This document shows positions 42,123 to 51,244 of a stretch of DNA of 64,000 nucleotides, in pieces (within the stretch, counting starts at the first letter, position 1; every line of letters starts with the position of its first letter). The DNA lies in the NCBI GenBank assembly GCA_900542475.1, contig UQNO01000007.1:1-64000 (forward strand), given 5' to 3'. The position numbers and the translations under genes are program-made. The notes beneath the pieces were generated by a model. The model was not told the origin of the DNA and did not search any database. It was given only the letters and a program-made list of their open reading frames with translations. Origin of the DNA: an uncultured Bacteroidota bacterium. Its GTDB lineage: Bacteria > Bacteroidota > Bacteroidia > Bacteroidales > F082.

Positions 42123-43661
42123 TCATTCAACTGTAATATTATCAAAACCAATAGGATTCTTCGTCTTCTCTGGCTCCCATGTCCTCACATGTATGATAGG
42201 CAACTCCCCGCGAAGGTCAACCATTAAGAAGAGATAACCGACGTCGCCGTACGAACTCGACAAGTATTCCTGCTTGACCTGAATGCCGTAAAGCTCCTTG
42301 TACTTCTTATGCTGTGTAAAATCGGTGTCCATAAAACGGATATTGACAAACTCATTGTTATTGAACACAGTATGTAGCTTCTCTATATATCTGCCCTTAC
42401 TGAGAGTGTCATATCTCACTTTAGTTTCATTTGACAGATGCATCTTATCGCCTTTAGGTTTTTGTTTGAGAACCGTACCAACAACAATCAGAGCCTCGTC
42501 CGAGAAAATCATATCAAGATAATCAATTCGTTTCAAAGCGTATGCTGTCTGATAGTCTTCCAGAAAATTCACCAGAGTCATCCTCGACTCAGGATTCCAT
42601 AGCTCTTTACCAAGAATATCAATCTCAGCAATATCTGTCAATCTGAAAGCCAACGACTCCACCTTTTGCGATTCCTTGTCAAAACGGAACACCACATTCC
42701 TTACAAAACCCACATTGTTCTTGAAATTAAACTGCATCGGGATGCTTCTGCATATCACCAAATTCTTAAATTCCACAAATTTATACTCCGGTGTGCCCAA
42801 AATATAATATCTTCCACTACTAAACAGCGTCTCAAACATCTTATATCCACTAACTGTGAAATAGTTCTTGGCCGTACTAATGTCTTTGTTCCTCAACGAT
42901 TTCTCTATAGCCTTCATAGCCTTCAGATATGCATCCATATTCTCTGACAGATTATCATCGATGAGTTTTTTGGTCTCACTTTGTTTCTGAATAATAACCT
43001 CGTCTTGATAAGCCGCCTTTTCTTCTTCCTCCTTAACTCTTCTCAAGTCTATTTTCTTCACCGCCGAAGCAAAATATATTGGGGAGCCCAACTGTTCCAT
43101 GGCTGCATAAACTTCTTTGGCACGTGCTTCTGCATCAGGCTTGTTCTCAAGACTAACCATAATATCTATATTGTTGATGCCTTTATCCAATAACTCCACC
43201 GAGGCAATGCCGCTCTCCACAGAGCTTTCTATATAACCGTGACCATTGTTATACTCAAATTTAAGCCACGGCACCCTGTCAGCGCCATCAGTCACCACCA
43301 GCTCGTATGCAACACTGTTTTTATTTTTAAACACAGGCTTCTTCTTCAAAATAAAATTAATCTTTTGAAGAAGCGTATCAATTCTGTCATTCAGCCATTC
43401 CTTAATCAGAATCTCCTGGTTAGTCTCAGGTGAGTACATGTTCATCTTCGATCCATCAGGATGAGTGTAACAAAGCACCAGACTCCAATAATAATACCTC
43501 AAAGCATCACCTATCGATGCATTTTCCTTCTCATCGTTGTCAGCTTTGAGACCTTGCAAATAATAATAGTAAATCTGCTGAGCTTTGTCATCATGATAAT
43601 TATTGGAATATCCAACTTTAAAAATCAATACAGCGATAATCAATAATAAAGTTTTCCTCAT
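42123..43661 (-). CDS. Secreted protein with a possible NTF2-like region
   Basis: 512 residues. Signal peptide (1-19, MRKTLLLIIAVLIFKVGYS). The N-terminal half is helical, with AQQIYYYYLQGL (about 30-41), a stretch around GIASVELLDKG, and a charged coiled segment (about 205-235). The C-terminal part (about 360-500) has LVNFLEDYQTAYALKRIDYLDMIFSDEALIVVG-type sequence that resembles NTF2/SnoaL folds, then a beta-rich end with YLFLMVDLRGELPIIHVRTW. No catalytic residues can be named. The longer frame starts 11 codons upstream, but this ATG opens a good signal peptide and lies 7 bp after the channel gene. I do not recognise a named family. Confidence 0.7.
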   Translation of the reverse strand: MRKTLLLIIAVLIFKVGYSNNYHDDKAQQIYYYYLQGLKADNDEKENASIGDALRYYYWSLVLCYTHPDGSKMNMYSPETNQEILIKEWLNDRIDTLLQKINFILKKKPVFKNKNSVAYELVVTDGADRVPWLKFEYNNGHGYIESSVESGIASVELLDKGINNIDIMVSLENKPDAEARAKEVYAAMEQLGSPIYFASAVKKIDLRRVKEEEEKAAYQDEVIIQKQSETKKLIDDNLSENMDAYLKAMKAIEKSLRNKDISTAKNYFTVSGYKMFETLFSSGRYYILGTPEYKFVEFKNLVICRSIPMQFNFKNNVGFVRNVVFRFDKESQKVESLAFRLTDIAEIDILGKELWNPESRMTLVNFLEDYQTAYALKRIDYLDMIFSDEALIVVGTVLKQKPKGDKMHLSNETKVRYDTLSKGRYIEKLHTVFNNNEFVNIRFMDTDFTQHKKYKELYGIQVKQEYLSSSYGDVGYLFLMVDLRGELPIIHVRTWEPEKTKNPIGFDNITVE

Positions 43662-43668
43662 AGTACCG

Positions 43669-45687
43669 TTATTTTCCATTTTTAATAATATCAATCATTC
43701 CTTTGACAACACCTGCGTCGAAACGCTTGACATTCAATCCTGTATCGTCATCACCAAGCGCATCGTATGGACGTATGTCATAATGTATGCCTCTGTTTTT
43801 ATAATACTTTTTGAGCTTTTTGCCCCTCTTGTTCTCTATATCATCTTTCACCAAAGCTGACTCTTCCTGATTGGTGAGACGATAGCCGCACAGCAACCTC
43901 TCAACATTCCATCTGTTATGCTCCACTCGTTCCAGCAACGCAATCTCTTCGTCATTCAGCTCCCTCCAACTATCCTTGTTATTGTAGTCAATTCCGACAC
44001 TACGCAGTTTTCCAGGTATCGTCAACACGTTGTACATGCTCGACCATTTATCAGATACGTTGAGACCATTCCACATCGAATCTATTGTTTCTTTAGGATA
44101 AGTCTCCGGAATCCTGTCGTTATCATAAAAATATGAATAAAGATAGTTTACATTTTTAGCCCAACTTTCTATCGTCTCACCCACCTCATATCCGTCATTA
44201 CGCATGCCAAAAGGCCTGATATTTCTGTATTTCACATATTCATTCTTCCGTTGGTCGGCTGCCGACGGGTCAATTCTAACAAGATTCAGCAGCTCTCCAG
44301 ACATATTTTGCTTCACAAGCAACATAATCTCATTTTCATAAATCTTGTCAGGCATATACAACGCCGTAGCAATATTACGCGCCGAATGTAAGAAACACAC
44401 AGCTATAGTCAATATCTGACCTTTGTCATCGGCCCAATCCGAAAGCTTCTGACGCATCAGGTCATCAGCCACATTGCTTTTGATGAACTCAAACTCGATA
44501 TCAAGGAAGCTCCCCGACGGACTCACCGATTTAAAGCTATCCTCATACACCAGCCGCCCTTTCTCTATCTCTTTGTATGTGTAGTCACACTGGTCGAAAA
44601 ACCTGTTGAAACAGCTCGTCAGGTAATCCATCTCTCTACGAGCCTCAACATCCACAAAAGTAATCAACGTCTTCTTTCCTTTTGTGACAAAATTCGGATA
44701 ATGAGCCACATGAGCCGCCTCGATGGCAAGCATCAACCCCATCGGCGTCATACCCAAAATCACCAAATGCACATATTTGTCGCAATCTTTGTCAATACCT
44801 TCACGGTCAAGAGGCGTGTAAGTCACATCGTTCATGTCACTCCGACCAGTCACAAGCACCTTTCTCGCCCACACCTCGTCAAAATTGAACGGCATGAATT
44901 CTATCCGGTCTTTTACCTCCTTCGTGATATCAGCCGTCTGGAAAAACACAAACGACGACTGATTCTGCAACAACGTCACACATGGCAAACGGTCTTTTCT
45001 GCTATGGTCAGCACAGATACCAGCAATCTTCTTCAAACAGTTGATACTTGTCGCATCGCGATCATCATCCTCATCCTCACCTAAAATATAAACCTTCACA
45101 GCTTTGTGCACAACGAGATTTTCCAACGCCTCCACTGAATCATGCTGATTATTGATAATCACGATATTTTTTTCTTCCTTCGCATCAAGTTTGGAATAGA
45201 GCCTCGTCCTAACACCTTCAGCGTCAAGAATTGTCTGTATCGCTATATCACTCTTTGGATATATCTTTACAAGCTGCTTCACAATATCAGGAACCATCTC
45301 GTTGTATCCTAATATAACAACATGATTATCAAAAGGATACTTCACATATCCCTTCTTAAAATCATTGACCCTACCCTGCATGATGTTGGCAAAAAACGAT
45401 ATCAGAAGACCATTGAAAATTATCGCACCAATAATTACTACTATATAACCAAAATAAATGTTACCATTATTGGCAATATGGTCTGAATCAGTGCCTAAAA
45501 ACAGCCCGATAATATCCCACTCGTCAAAACGATATGAATTCGGATACATCTTGTTGACAACCAGGAAAACCCCTCCGATTATTAGGAAAATCGATATAAG
45601 CCATAATATCTGCTTAAACCAAGAACCAGATATTGACCTATCGAATCCTAAACTCACCCGTTTCCTTAACCTATTAAAATAATTCAA
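43669..45687 (-). CDS. Two-TM channel-like protein with tandem RCK domains and a RyR domain
   Basis: About 672 residues. Two membrane helices (about 27-45 and 80-102) flank a segment with DEWDIIGLFLGTDSD that sits where a pore helix and filter belong, but it has no GYG. The first Rossmann/TrkA-N domain begins HVVILGYNEMVPDIV (about 122), the second HLVILGMTPMGLML (about 310). This is the tandem layout of RCK-gated channels such as CASTOR/POLLUX. The C-terminus (about 580-671) is a RyR domain, with LERVEHNRWNVERLLCGYR and a later Asp-rich DALGDDDTG. No ATG is available: the frame opens at TTG 45714 inside the -7 box, so I place the start at TTG 45687. It is first in the five-gene operon. Ion and ligand unknown. 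Confidence 0.82.
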   Translation of the reverse strand: MNYFNRLRKRVSLGFDRSISGSWFKQILWLISIFLIIGGVFLVVNKMYPNSYRFDEWDIIGLFLGTDSDHIANNGNIYFGYIVVIIGAIIFNGLLISFFANIMQGRVNDFKKGYVKYPFDNHVVILGYNEMVPDIVKQLVKIYPKSDIAIQTILDAEGVRTRLYSKLDAKEEKNIVIINNQHDSVEALENLVVHKAVKVYILGEDEDDDRDATSINCLKKIAGICADHSRKDRLPCVTLLQNQSSFVFFQTADITKEVKDRIEFMPFNFDEVWARKVLVTGRSDMNDVTYTPLDREGIDKDCDKYVHLVILGMTPMGLMLAIEAAHVAHYPNFVTKGKKTLITFVDVEARREMDYLTSCFNRFFDQCDYTYKEIEKGRLVYEDSFKSVSPSGSFLDIEFEFIKSNVADDLMRQKLSDWADDKGQILTIAVCFLHSARNIATALYMPDKIYENEIMLLVKQNMSGELLNLVRIDPSAADQRKNEYVKYRNIRPFGMRNDGYEVGETIESWAKNVNYLYSYFYDNDRIPETYPKETIDSMWNGLNVSDKWSSMYNVLTIPGKLRSVGIDYNNKDSWRELNDEEIALLERVEHNRWNVERLLCGYRLTNQEESALVKDDIENKRGKKLKKYYKNRGIHYDIRPYDALGDDDTGLNVKRFDAGVVKGMIDIIKNGK

Positions 45688-45711
45688 TTTACAATAGTTT
45701 GTAGTAAACCG

Positions 45712-45719
45712 CAAATATA
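45712..45719 (-). promoter_or_regulatory. Promoter -7 box of the channel-TIR operon
   Basis: TATATTTG fits TAnnTTTG. Transcription would start near 45705, which excludes the TTG at 45714 as start codon. It is the only box seen ahead of the five genes. Confidence 0.6.
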
Positions 45720-45760
45720 CAAAAAAATAATATAATTATAACATTAATTCATTATCTCTA

Positions 45761-45800
45761 AAAAAAATGCCCACGGCCAATTGGTCTTATCAGACCAATT
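45761..45800 (-). terminator. Terminator-like hairpin after the Smr gene
   Basis: AATTGGTCT / AGACCAATT form a perfect 9-bp stem with a four-base loop, followed on the minus strand by a spacer and a run of T. It separates the Smr gene from the channel operon. The adjoining CCATTAAACCCATTAGACC is again a 7-to-9-bp repeat. Confidence 0.5.
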
Positions 45801-45822
45801 AGCCCCATTAAACCCATTAGAC

Positions 45823-46911
45823 CTATTTACCACTTTTGTCTCTAATTATCACATCAATCGCCCCCACCCCAAATCTCGAAATCTCAGCCATCCTGTTCTC
45901 CGTGTTCTCATAATGCTTCAGCTCCTCAATAATAGCATTCTTTAACACCCCATTCCCCACTCCGTGAATAAACGTCACCTTCGAATAGTCGTTCTCTATC
46001 GCACTGTCAAGCATTTTCTTGAAATAATTTATCTGAGTCCTGAAAATATCACTGCTCGACATTCCAAGGATATTGTCCACTAATTCGCCAATATGCAAAT
46101 CCACGACAGCCTCTCCGGGCTGCGTCTGATGCTTGTCAATCGCCGCCTCTTTCTTCATTATATCCTTGTTCGCCTTCGGCTGCATCACGCCGTCTTCCAT
46201 CAATTTTGCATAGCCGGTATCAGAACCTTTCAAGGCAACGAGTGTAGCAAGGCTAATCATCATGGCCTTCTCACCCAACAATCCAGAGTCCACAAAACTT
46301 CCGTCTTTAAAGAAACGTGTAGTCCTCAACGAAAACGGCGCATGAAGCGGACGGTAAACAAAATCCATCTCGTCACGGCATAAAATCACCTGAATCACAC
46401 CCTCGCACCAATGAGCGATGTCATCGCGCGAAATGGCTTCAACCACAACTTTTGAAAACGGGGCTATGCTTCCATAATCAATATTGGAATATTTCCCTTC
46501 TTTTTTAATATTGAAACTGTACAAGGCGTCGGCCGGAGTGTTGTTTACCACCGCCACGTCAATCAATCCTGTAAGAAGCCATTGCTGGTCATGCGGAATG
46601 AACGCAAGATAAACACCTTCTTCTTCCGAATTGCGCGCAAATCGCCTCAACTCGCTTCTTCTTGCCTCGTTTTTTGTCTCCGCTTCTATAATCTGTTGAT
46701 TCTTAATCTCTTTCTGCACATTGTCAACCATCTGTTGCTGACGCGTCGGCTGCGTCCTGAAATCCAAGACCAAATCACTAATCAAAACCGGGACATTGAA
46801 ACCTTCTTCAATCTCCACTTCAACCATTCTGGTGTCGATAATCTTCTTGACGACACCGCCACCTTTGTCATTCAAAAAATTAACTCTGTCGCCTACTTTA
46901 AAACTTTCCAT
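45823..46911 (-). CDS. DUF2027/Smr domain protein
   Basis: 362 residues. The N-terminus (MESFKVGDRVNFLNDKGGG) is the SH3-like opening of DUF2027. A charged helical segment (about 62-95) and a beta-rich middle domain follow. A C-terminal Smr domain (about 270-362) has VDLHIGELV (the family's DLHG motif, here DLHI) and FIHGVGNGVLKNAI, which matches HGxGxGxLR. Smr domains are nucleases acting on DNA or on mRNA in collided ribosomes. This layout is frequent in Bacteroidales. The longer frame beginning MYFC only reads through the promoter box. Confidence 0.9.
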   Translation of the reverse strand: MESFKVGDRVNFLNDKGGGVVKKIIDTRMVEVEIEEGFNVPVLISDLVLDFRTQPTRQQQMVDNVQKEIKNQQIIEAETKNEARRSELRRFARNSEEEGVYLAFIPHDQQWLLTGLIDVAVVNNTPADALYSFNIKKEGKYSNIDYGSIAPFSKVVVEAISRDDIAHWCEGVIQVILCRDEMDFVYRPLHAPFSLRTTRFFKDGSFVDSGLLGEKAMMISLATLVALKGSDTGYAKLMEDGVMQPKANKDIMKKEAAIDKHQTQPGEAVVDLHIGELVDNILGMSSSDIFRTQINYFKKMLDSAIENDYSKVTFIHGVGNGVLKNAIIEELKHYENTENRMAEISRFGVGAIDVIIRDKSGK

Positions 46912-46930
46912 CTTGTAAAATTTTATTTTG

Positions 46931-46938
46931 CAAAAATA
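46931..46938 (-). promoter_or_regulatory. Promoter -7 box of the Smr gene
   Basis: TATTTTTG fits TAnnTTTG, 19 bp before the ATG at 46911. Confidence 0.6.
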
Positions 46939-47056
46939 CAAAAAAACTCATTTCAGACCTTCACACACATCACTTCCAACGTGGTCAAGAAACTTAATTC
47001 TTTTATATGCGGCGGATTTCTCCATTCCAAACGAGACAAGTAATATTATTTATTTG

Positions 47057-47064
47057 TAATTTTG
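47057..47064 (+). promoter_or_regulatory. Promoter -7 box of the radical SAM gene
   Basis: TAATTTTG fits TAnnTTTG, 13 bp before the ATG at 47078. Confidence 0.6.
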
Positions 47065-47077
47065 CAAAAAAATAATC

Positions 47078-48019
47078 ATGTTTCCGTGGGGCGATAATCG
47101 GCGTTTCAACAGCTACTCTTCGTATTTCACGCGAGAGTTTGGCGGTCGTGTGCAGAAAATAAGCATTGACGCCGGTTTTTCATGTCCTAACCGTGACGGC
47201 AAAATCAGCACTGGAGGGTGCGCTTTCTGCCGCAACGATGCTTTCAATCCGTCGTACTGCCATTCCGGGAAGAGTGTTCGTCAACAAATCGAGGAGGGCA
47301 TCGGGTTTCATCAGCGACGTTATCGTCGAGCAAAATCATATCTGGCTTATTTTCAAGCATACAGCAACACTTACAAGCCCGTTGACGAACTCGAGAAACT
47401 CTACTGCGAAGCCCTCTCCGTCGAAGGGGTATCCGGTCTTGTCATCGGCACGCGTCCCGACTGCATATCGGAGAAAATTCTCGCAATGTTACAACGTATC
47501 CGTTCCATTTTCAACACTTATATCATCGTTGAATACGGCATCGAGTCTGTGTACGACAGCACATTACAGCGCATCAACCGCGGTCATGGCTTCGACATCG
47601 CCCGTAAAGCCGTCGAGCTCACCCGCGAATACGGATTCCACTGTGGAGGGCATCTGATTTTCGGACTTCCCGGTGAAACACGCGACATGATGCTCCACGC
47701 CGCCGATGTCGTCTCGAAACTGCCTCTCACATCGGTAAAATTCCATCAGCTGCAGATTTTCAAAGACACGAAAATGGCTGACGAATATCTCGCCAACCCC
47801 TCTGATTTTCAACTGTTTATCCTCGAAGATTATATTGAGTTTGTCATCGATTTCATCGAGAGACTCAATCCCAATATCGTCATCGAGCGTTTCGCCGGCG
47901 AAGTGCCGCCGCGCTTCCTCGTCTCGAAACCTTGGCTCAACCTACGCTACGACCAAGTATTATCCCTAATCGAAAAACGCCTTGAAGAACGCAATACCTA
48001 TCAAGGGAAAAATTTTTAG
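47078..48019 (+). CDS. Radical SAM protein, TIGR01212/YhcC family
   Basis: 313 residues. The iron-sulfur motif is the family's wide form, CPNRDGKISTGGCAFC (C-x11-C-x2-C), close to the Elp3-like arrangement. SAM-contact and TIM-barrel blocks follow: GLVIGTRPDCIS, VEYGIESVYDSTLQRINRGH, and HLIFGLPGETRDMM. Bacterial YhcC-type proteins have no confirmed substrate; RNA modification is the usual guess from the Elp3 likeness. Cytoplasmic. The next gene, a TrmH-like rRNA/tRNA methylase, starts 2 bp after the stop, so they are cotranscribed, which fits an RNA-related role. Confidence 0.93.
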   Translation: MFPWGDNRRFNSYSSYFTREFGGRVQKISIDAGFSCPNRDGKISTGGCAFCRNDAFNPSYCHSGKSVRQQIEEGIGFHQRRYRRAKSYLAYFQAYSNTYKPVDELEKLYCEALSVEGVSGLVIGTRPDCISEKILAMLQRIRSIFNTYIIVEYGIESVYDSTLQRINRGHGFDIARKAVELTREYGFHCGGHLIFGLPGETRDMMLHAADVVSKLPLTSVKFHQLQIFKDTKMADEYLANPSDFQLFILEDYIEFVIDFIERLNPNIVIERFAGEVPPRFLVSKPWLNLRYDQVLSLIEKRLEERNTYQGKNF

Positions 48020-48021
48020 AA

Positions 48022-48540
48022 ATGTACATCAAATCCAACGATTTATTCAAAATATCGGAGCCGGAAACCATCTACGACTCCATCTCACGACCCATTGTCA
48101 TCGCCGACAACCTGCTCACACCCGACAACATGGGGTCGATGATACGGCTTTCAGACAATATCGGAGCTTCCGAAATGATATTTCTTGGAGAGGAGCCGAC
48201 TCACAGTATCGGAAGAGTCAGGAAATGCGCCGCATCGAGCAAAGACAACATCAAATGGTATTTCACCAACGAGAACGACTTAAGAAAACTTATTCCCGTG
48301 AATAAAAAACTCATTGCGATAGAAACCGCGACAAACGCCACAAATATTTTTGAGACGGAACTGCCTTCCGAGGCTGCCTTCGTAGTAGGCAACGAGAGCC
48401 GCGGCATTCGAGAAGAGCTACTGCAACAATGCGACTTGATTGTCTATATCCCCGTTCCAGGTCCGACACGTTCTCTGAACGTCTCACACGCTGCCGCCGT
48501 AGCCCTTTTCGAGTGGCTTCGCCAACAACAAAAAATATAG
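48022..48540 (+). CDS. TrmH/SpoU family RNA 2'-O-methyltransferase
   Basis: 172 residues, the minimal SPOUT domain. Motif 1 is NLLTPDNMGSMIRLSDNIGA, motif 2 FVVGNESRGI, and motif 3 VYIPVPGPTRSLNVSHAAAVAL, which forms the trefoil knot that binds SAM. The enzyme methylates ribose in tRNA or rRNA; the target base cannot be told. It lacks the N-terminal RNA-binding extension of TrmH or RlmB. It is second gene of a pair with the radical SAM protein and ends in a strong hairpin. Confidence 0.93.
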   Translation: MYIKSNDLFKISEPETIYDSISRPIVIADNLLTPDNMGSMIRLSDNIGASEMIFLGEEPTHSIGRVRKCAASSKDNIKWYFTNENDLRKLIPVNKKLIAIETATNATNIFETELPSEAAFVVGNESRGIREELLQQCDLIVYIPVPGPTRSLNVSHAAAVALFEWLRQQQKI

Positions 48541-48565
48541 GGACCCCTATTAAGAGTCCCTATAT
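48535..48565. terminator. Bidirectional terminator hairpin
   Basis: ATATAGGGAC and GTCCCTATAT form a perfect 10-bp stem around an 11-base loop, between the convergent TrmH-like and T9SS genes. The stem begins at the end of the TrmH-like coding region. Confidence 0.7.
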
Positions 48566-48591
48566 CTTTCTGCTCGTTTAAAATTCTCTAT

Positions 48592-50451
48592 TTACTTTAC
48601 AACAACACGCTGTACTGTTGTGTTGTTAGCGTTGTCGATGATGTTGAAGAAGTAAACGCCTGCGTCGAAGTTGCTCACGTCAACTTTTGTATCGCGAACG
48701 ACGTTCACGAGCTGACCTGCCGCGCTGTAGATAGCGATAACGTTGATGTTTTCACCTTCAACCACAACTATTCCATTTGTTGCCGGGTTAGGATAAACAT
48801 TGAATGCGCTTTCCGCTTTCTCGCCAACTCCCTCATAACCGACTGTAAGTGTCAAAGGAATGATAACCTGTGCATTGTTCATGTCATTGGTTTTGAAAAT
48901 AATATTGGCTTCCAAGACATCACCCTCCGAGCTACCGATTGTGTTCAGGTTCAATGTGACAACATCTGATCCTCCGATAGCCATTGTGCCTTCTGGTTTG
49001 CTCAAGTTTGCCCATGTAGCATTAACCGGTGCGCCCTGGCAGTTCATACGGATGTGGAAATTACCGTAACTTTGGGAGAACACTTCTGAACATTTGCTAA
49101 ATGCGCCACCACCGTTTAGACGATAGTAGTCACCATGGTCGGCAACTGAGCCACCATCAAATGACATTGCAAGCCCCGAAACAGCCTGGGTGTATTCGCA
49201 TGTCACCCACACATTGAAACCTGTAAGGTCAACTGGTGTGTCGAACGTAGCGGTAAGCCAATCGCCTGCAACGATTGAGTTATAAGGAATAACTTTTTCT
49301 GCAAGAACTTCCGATGGCTGACCGTGCATGCCCTGACCATAGATACGGAATGTGACAGGCGTGTTAGGCTCGATACCTATCGTCCCTGTTTCCGAATTTG
49401 TAAAGAATATATACTGTGCACTGACAATTTTTGTACCCATTGCCGCGGCAGCGTATGATGAACCCGGGAACATCGCAGCGACCTCTATCGGTGTCGGAGC
49501 CTCGATGTTTATACCAACGAGTGACGAGCTTGTACCTGGTTCGACATCATAGTGGACTGCGTTGGTTTGTGTACCACCCTGTGCTGTACCGAAGTCAATC
49601 CAACCTGTCCATTCACCAATTGATGAGCCTTCGGCATTGCTGATGTTGATTTCGACTGAAGTCATGTCGTCTTCAGCGACAAACGCATTGACTTGATCAA
49701 TGTCAAATGTGATGTGCGACGATGTCTCTTCACCGATTCTTGTGAATACAAAGTCGTCAAGATAATAACAGCCAGCTGTCGCATGAGGCGCGAAGAAGTC
49801 CATGGCGTCTATTTTACGACCTACTTGTGACTGGCCGAAGCTATCCCAGCTCCATGTCCAATCCCAAATCAACGACTCTTCCGGATGTGTTGTCTCTGAA
49901 CGATAGAACAATTCCGCGTGGTCGAGGTCGCAATTGACACGAATTCTGAAAAACATCCATTCTTCCACAACACCCGGAATATCGGCGACTGCGTTGCCGG
50001 CGGCATGAACTGTGCCATGTCCAGGAGCATAGGTCGTTGTGCTCTGACCATTGTTTGTCGCGTTCACATAAGCCTGCATAGCCCATGTTGAGCCAGCGCC
50101 GTTGAAATCGTGGAGAATGTTGAAGTAACCATACTTGCCTGCGTCGCAATAAATAGCGAACTCAAGGTCATAGGTGCCTGATTCCTGGCCGCCGAGAAGA
50201 AGGACGTTGTCGGCAACACCTGAAATGTAGCCGCATTTTGAGCCACCGGCCTCTGCAACGGTTCCATCTTCATTAGAACCTGGACTGTTGTTCCAAGTTG
50301 TCCACCAGTCGTGACCTGCTGCTTGTGCCGCCTGTGCAATCTTGTCACCCACATTATAGGCTTCAAAATCATCATTGATAAGCACTGTCTGTGCGAAAAC
50401 ATTGCCTGTTAAGAAAGCAATCATCGCGAAAAGTAAAGATAATCTTTTCAT
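48592..50451 (-). CDS. Secreted adhesin-like protein with type IX sorting domain
   Basis: 619 residues. Signal peptide 1-20 (ending VFAQ). The first domain (about 22-240) begins VLINDDFEAYNVGDKI and ends CYYLDDFVFTRIG, the outline of a jelly-roll, adhesin or carbohydrate-binding module. Beta-sandwich domains follow (about 245-530), one with PVTFRIYGQGMHGQPSEVL. The C-terminus is a type A T9SS sorting domain: FNVYPNPATNGIVVVEG, a middle IAIYSAAGQLV, and FDAGVYFFNI before the terminal Val-Val-Lys. It is exported to or beyond the cell surface. No catalytic site seen. It has its own promoter at 50508. Confidence 0.88.
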   Translation of the reverse strand: MKRLSLLFAMIAFLTGNVFAQTVLINDDFEAYNVGDKIAQAAQAAGHDWWTTWNNSPGSNEDGTVAEAGGSKCGYISGVADNVLLLGGQESGTYDLEFAIYCDAGKYGYFNILHDFNGAGSTWAMQAYVNATNNGQSTTTYAPGHGTVHAAGNAVADIPGVVEEWMFFRIRVNCDLDHAELFYRSETTHPEESLIWDWTWSWDSFGQSQVGRKIDAMDFFAPHATAGCYYLDDFVFTRIGEETSSHITFDIDQVNAFVAEDDMTSVEINISNAEGSSIGEWTGWIDFGTAQGGTQTNAVHYDVEPGTSSSLVGINIEAPTPIEVAAMFPGSSYAAAAMGTKIVSAQYIFFTNSETGTIGIEPNTPVTFRIYGQGMHGQPSEVLAEKVIPYNSIVAGDWLTATFDTPVDLTGFNVWVTCEYTQAVSGLAMSFDGGSVADHGDYYRLNGGGAFSKCSEVFSQSYGNFHIRMNCQGAPVNATWANLSKPEGTMAIGGSDVVTLNLNTIGSSEGDVLEANIIFKTNDMNNAQVIIPLTLTVGYEGVGEKAESAFNVYPNPATNGIVVVEGENINVIAIYSAAGQLVNVVRDTKVDVSNFDAGVYFFNIIDNANNTTVQRVVVK

Positions 50452-50507
50452 TTGATTTAATTTTTAGTTAAACATTGATTTTCTATTTTATGTTCTTTTT
50501 GAACCTG

Positions 50508-50515
50508 CAAATATA
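50508..50515 (-). promoter_or_regulatory. Promoter -7 box of the second T9SS cargo gene
   Basis: TATATTTG fits TAnnTTTG, giving a leader of about 50 nt before the ATG at 50451. Confidence 0.6.
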
Positions 50516-50555
50516 ACAATATTTTTAATATTACGCATCGTTTTTTCACTTTTTT

Positions 50556-51233
50556 TTATTTGAGATAAGCCAAAACCGAGACCTGACCTGTGATATCATC
50601 GCCCATTTCCACTTGAATATCGGCATTTATCGGCAAGAAGAAATCCACTCGCGAACCGAATTTTATCATGCCAAATTCCTTGCCCACCTCTGCCTTGTCG
50701 CCTTCCTTGACATTACAGACGATTCTTCGAGCCATCACGCCGGCAACTTGTCTGAACAGCACCTCCCTGCCCTTCTCATCTCTGACTGCCACCGAATTGC
50801 GCTCGTTCAACTCCGACGACTTGGGGTTTATCGCAAACATTTTCTTGCCCGGATGATACTTCACATAACTCACGACACCGTTAATCGGGAACCAGTTCAC
50901 ATGTACATCGTAAGCCGACATAAAAACCGAAATCTGAATCCTTTTGTCATGGAAATATTCCTTCTCCTCAACCTCTTCAATAGCGACAATCTCGCCATCG
51001 GCGGAAGAAACGACAGCGTTTTCATCTTGCGTTATCTTCCTTCTTGTTGGAACACGGAAAAACGTTACCGACCAAACAACAATTATCACACCTGTTATGA
51101 TAAGACCGGCAAAGACGGGCCAACGTGTTGTATCAAAAAACGCGTTAAGCAACATTATTGCCACAGCAATAAACAATGTTATCAATGTGAACACGGTTGC
51201 AATAACACGGTATCCTTTTTTATGTATATACAT
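50556..51233 (-). CDS. psd: Phosphatidylserine decarboxylase proenzyme
   Basis: 225 residues, the short type of Psd. It converts phosphatidylserine to phosphatidylethanolamine at the inner membrane. Two hydrophobic helices (about 8-55) precede the catalytic part. The self-cleavage site is in GMIKFGSRVDFF, where the Gly-Ser bond breaks and Ser becomes the pyruvoyl group. YDVHVNWFPINGVV and YHPGKKMFAINPKSSELNERN are family blocks. A longer frame begins inside cdsA. I choose the ATG (MYIHKKGYRV) 11 bp after the cdsA stop. It forms a phospholipid operon with cdsA. Confidence 0.94.
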   Translation of the reverse strand: MYIHKKGYRVIATVFTLITLFIAVAIMLLNAFFDTTRWPVFAGLIITGVIIVVWSVTFFRVPTRRKITQDENAVVSSADGEIVAIEEVEEKEYFHDKRIQISVFMSAYDVHVNWFPINGVVSYVKYHPGKKMFAINPKSSELNERNSVAVRDEKGREVLFRQVAGVMARRIVCNVKEGDKAEVGKEFGMIKFGSRVDFFLPINADIQVEMGDDITGQVSVLAYLK

Positions 51234-51244
51234 AATATATTGAA

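Noticed and set aside
45688..45714. TTG at 45714 as start of the channel gene
   Set aside because: It overlaps the -7 promoter box, so it would lie upstream of the transcript start.
36718..45850. Direct repeat of the tRNA-Arg end as proof of an integrated island
   Set aside because: No second copy of the T-arm/acceptor sequence was found near 45.7-45.85 kb, and no integrase gene is present, so integration remains only a possibility.
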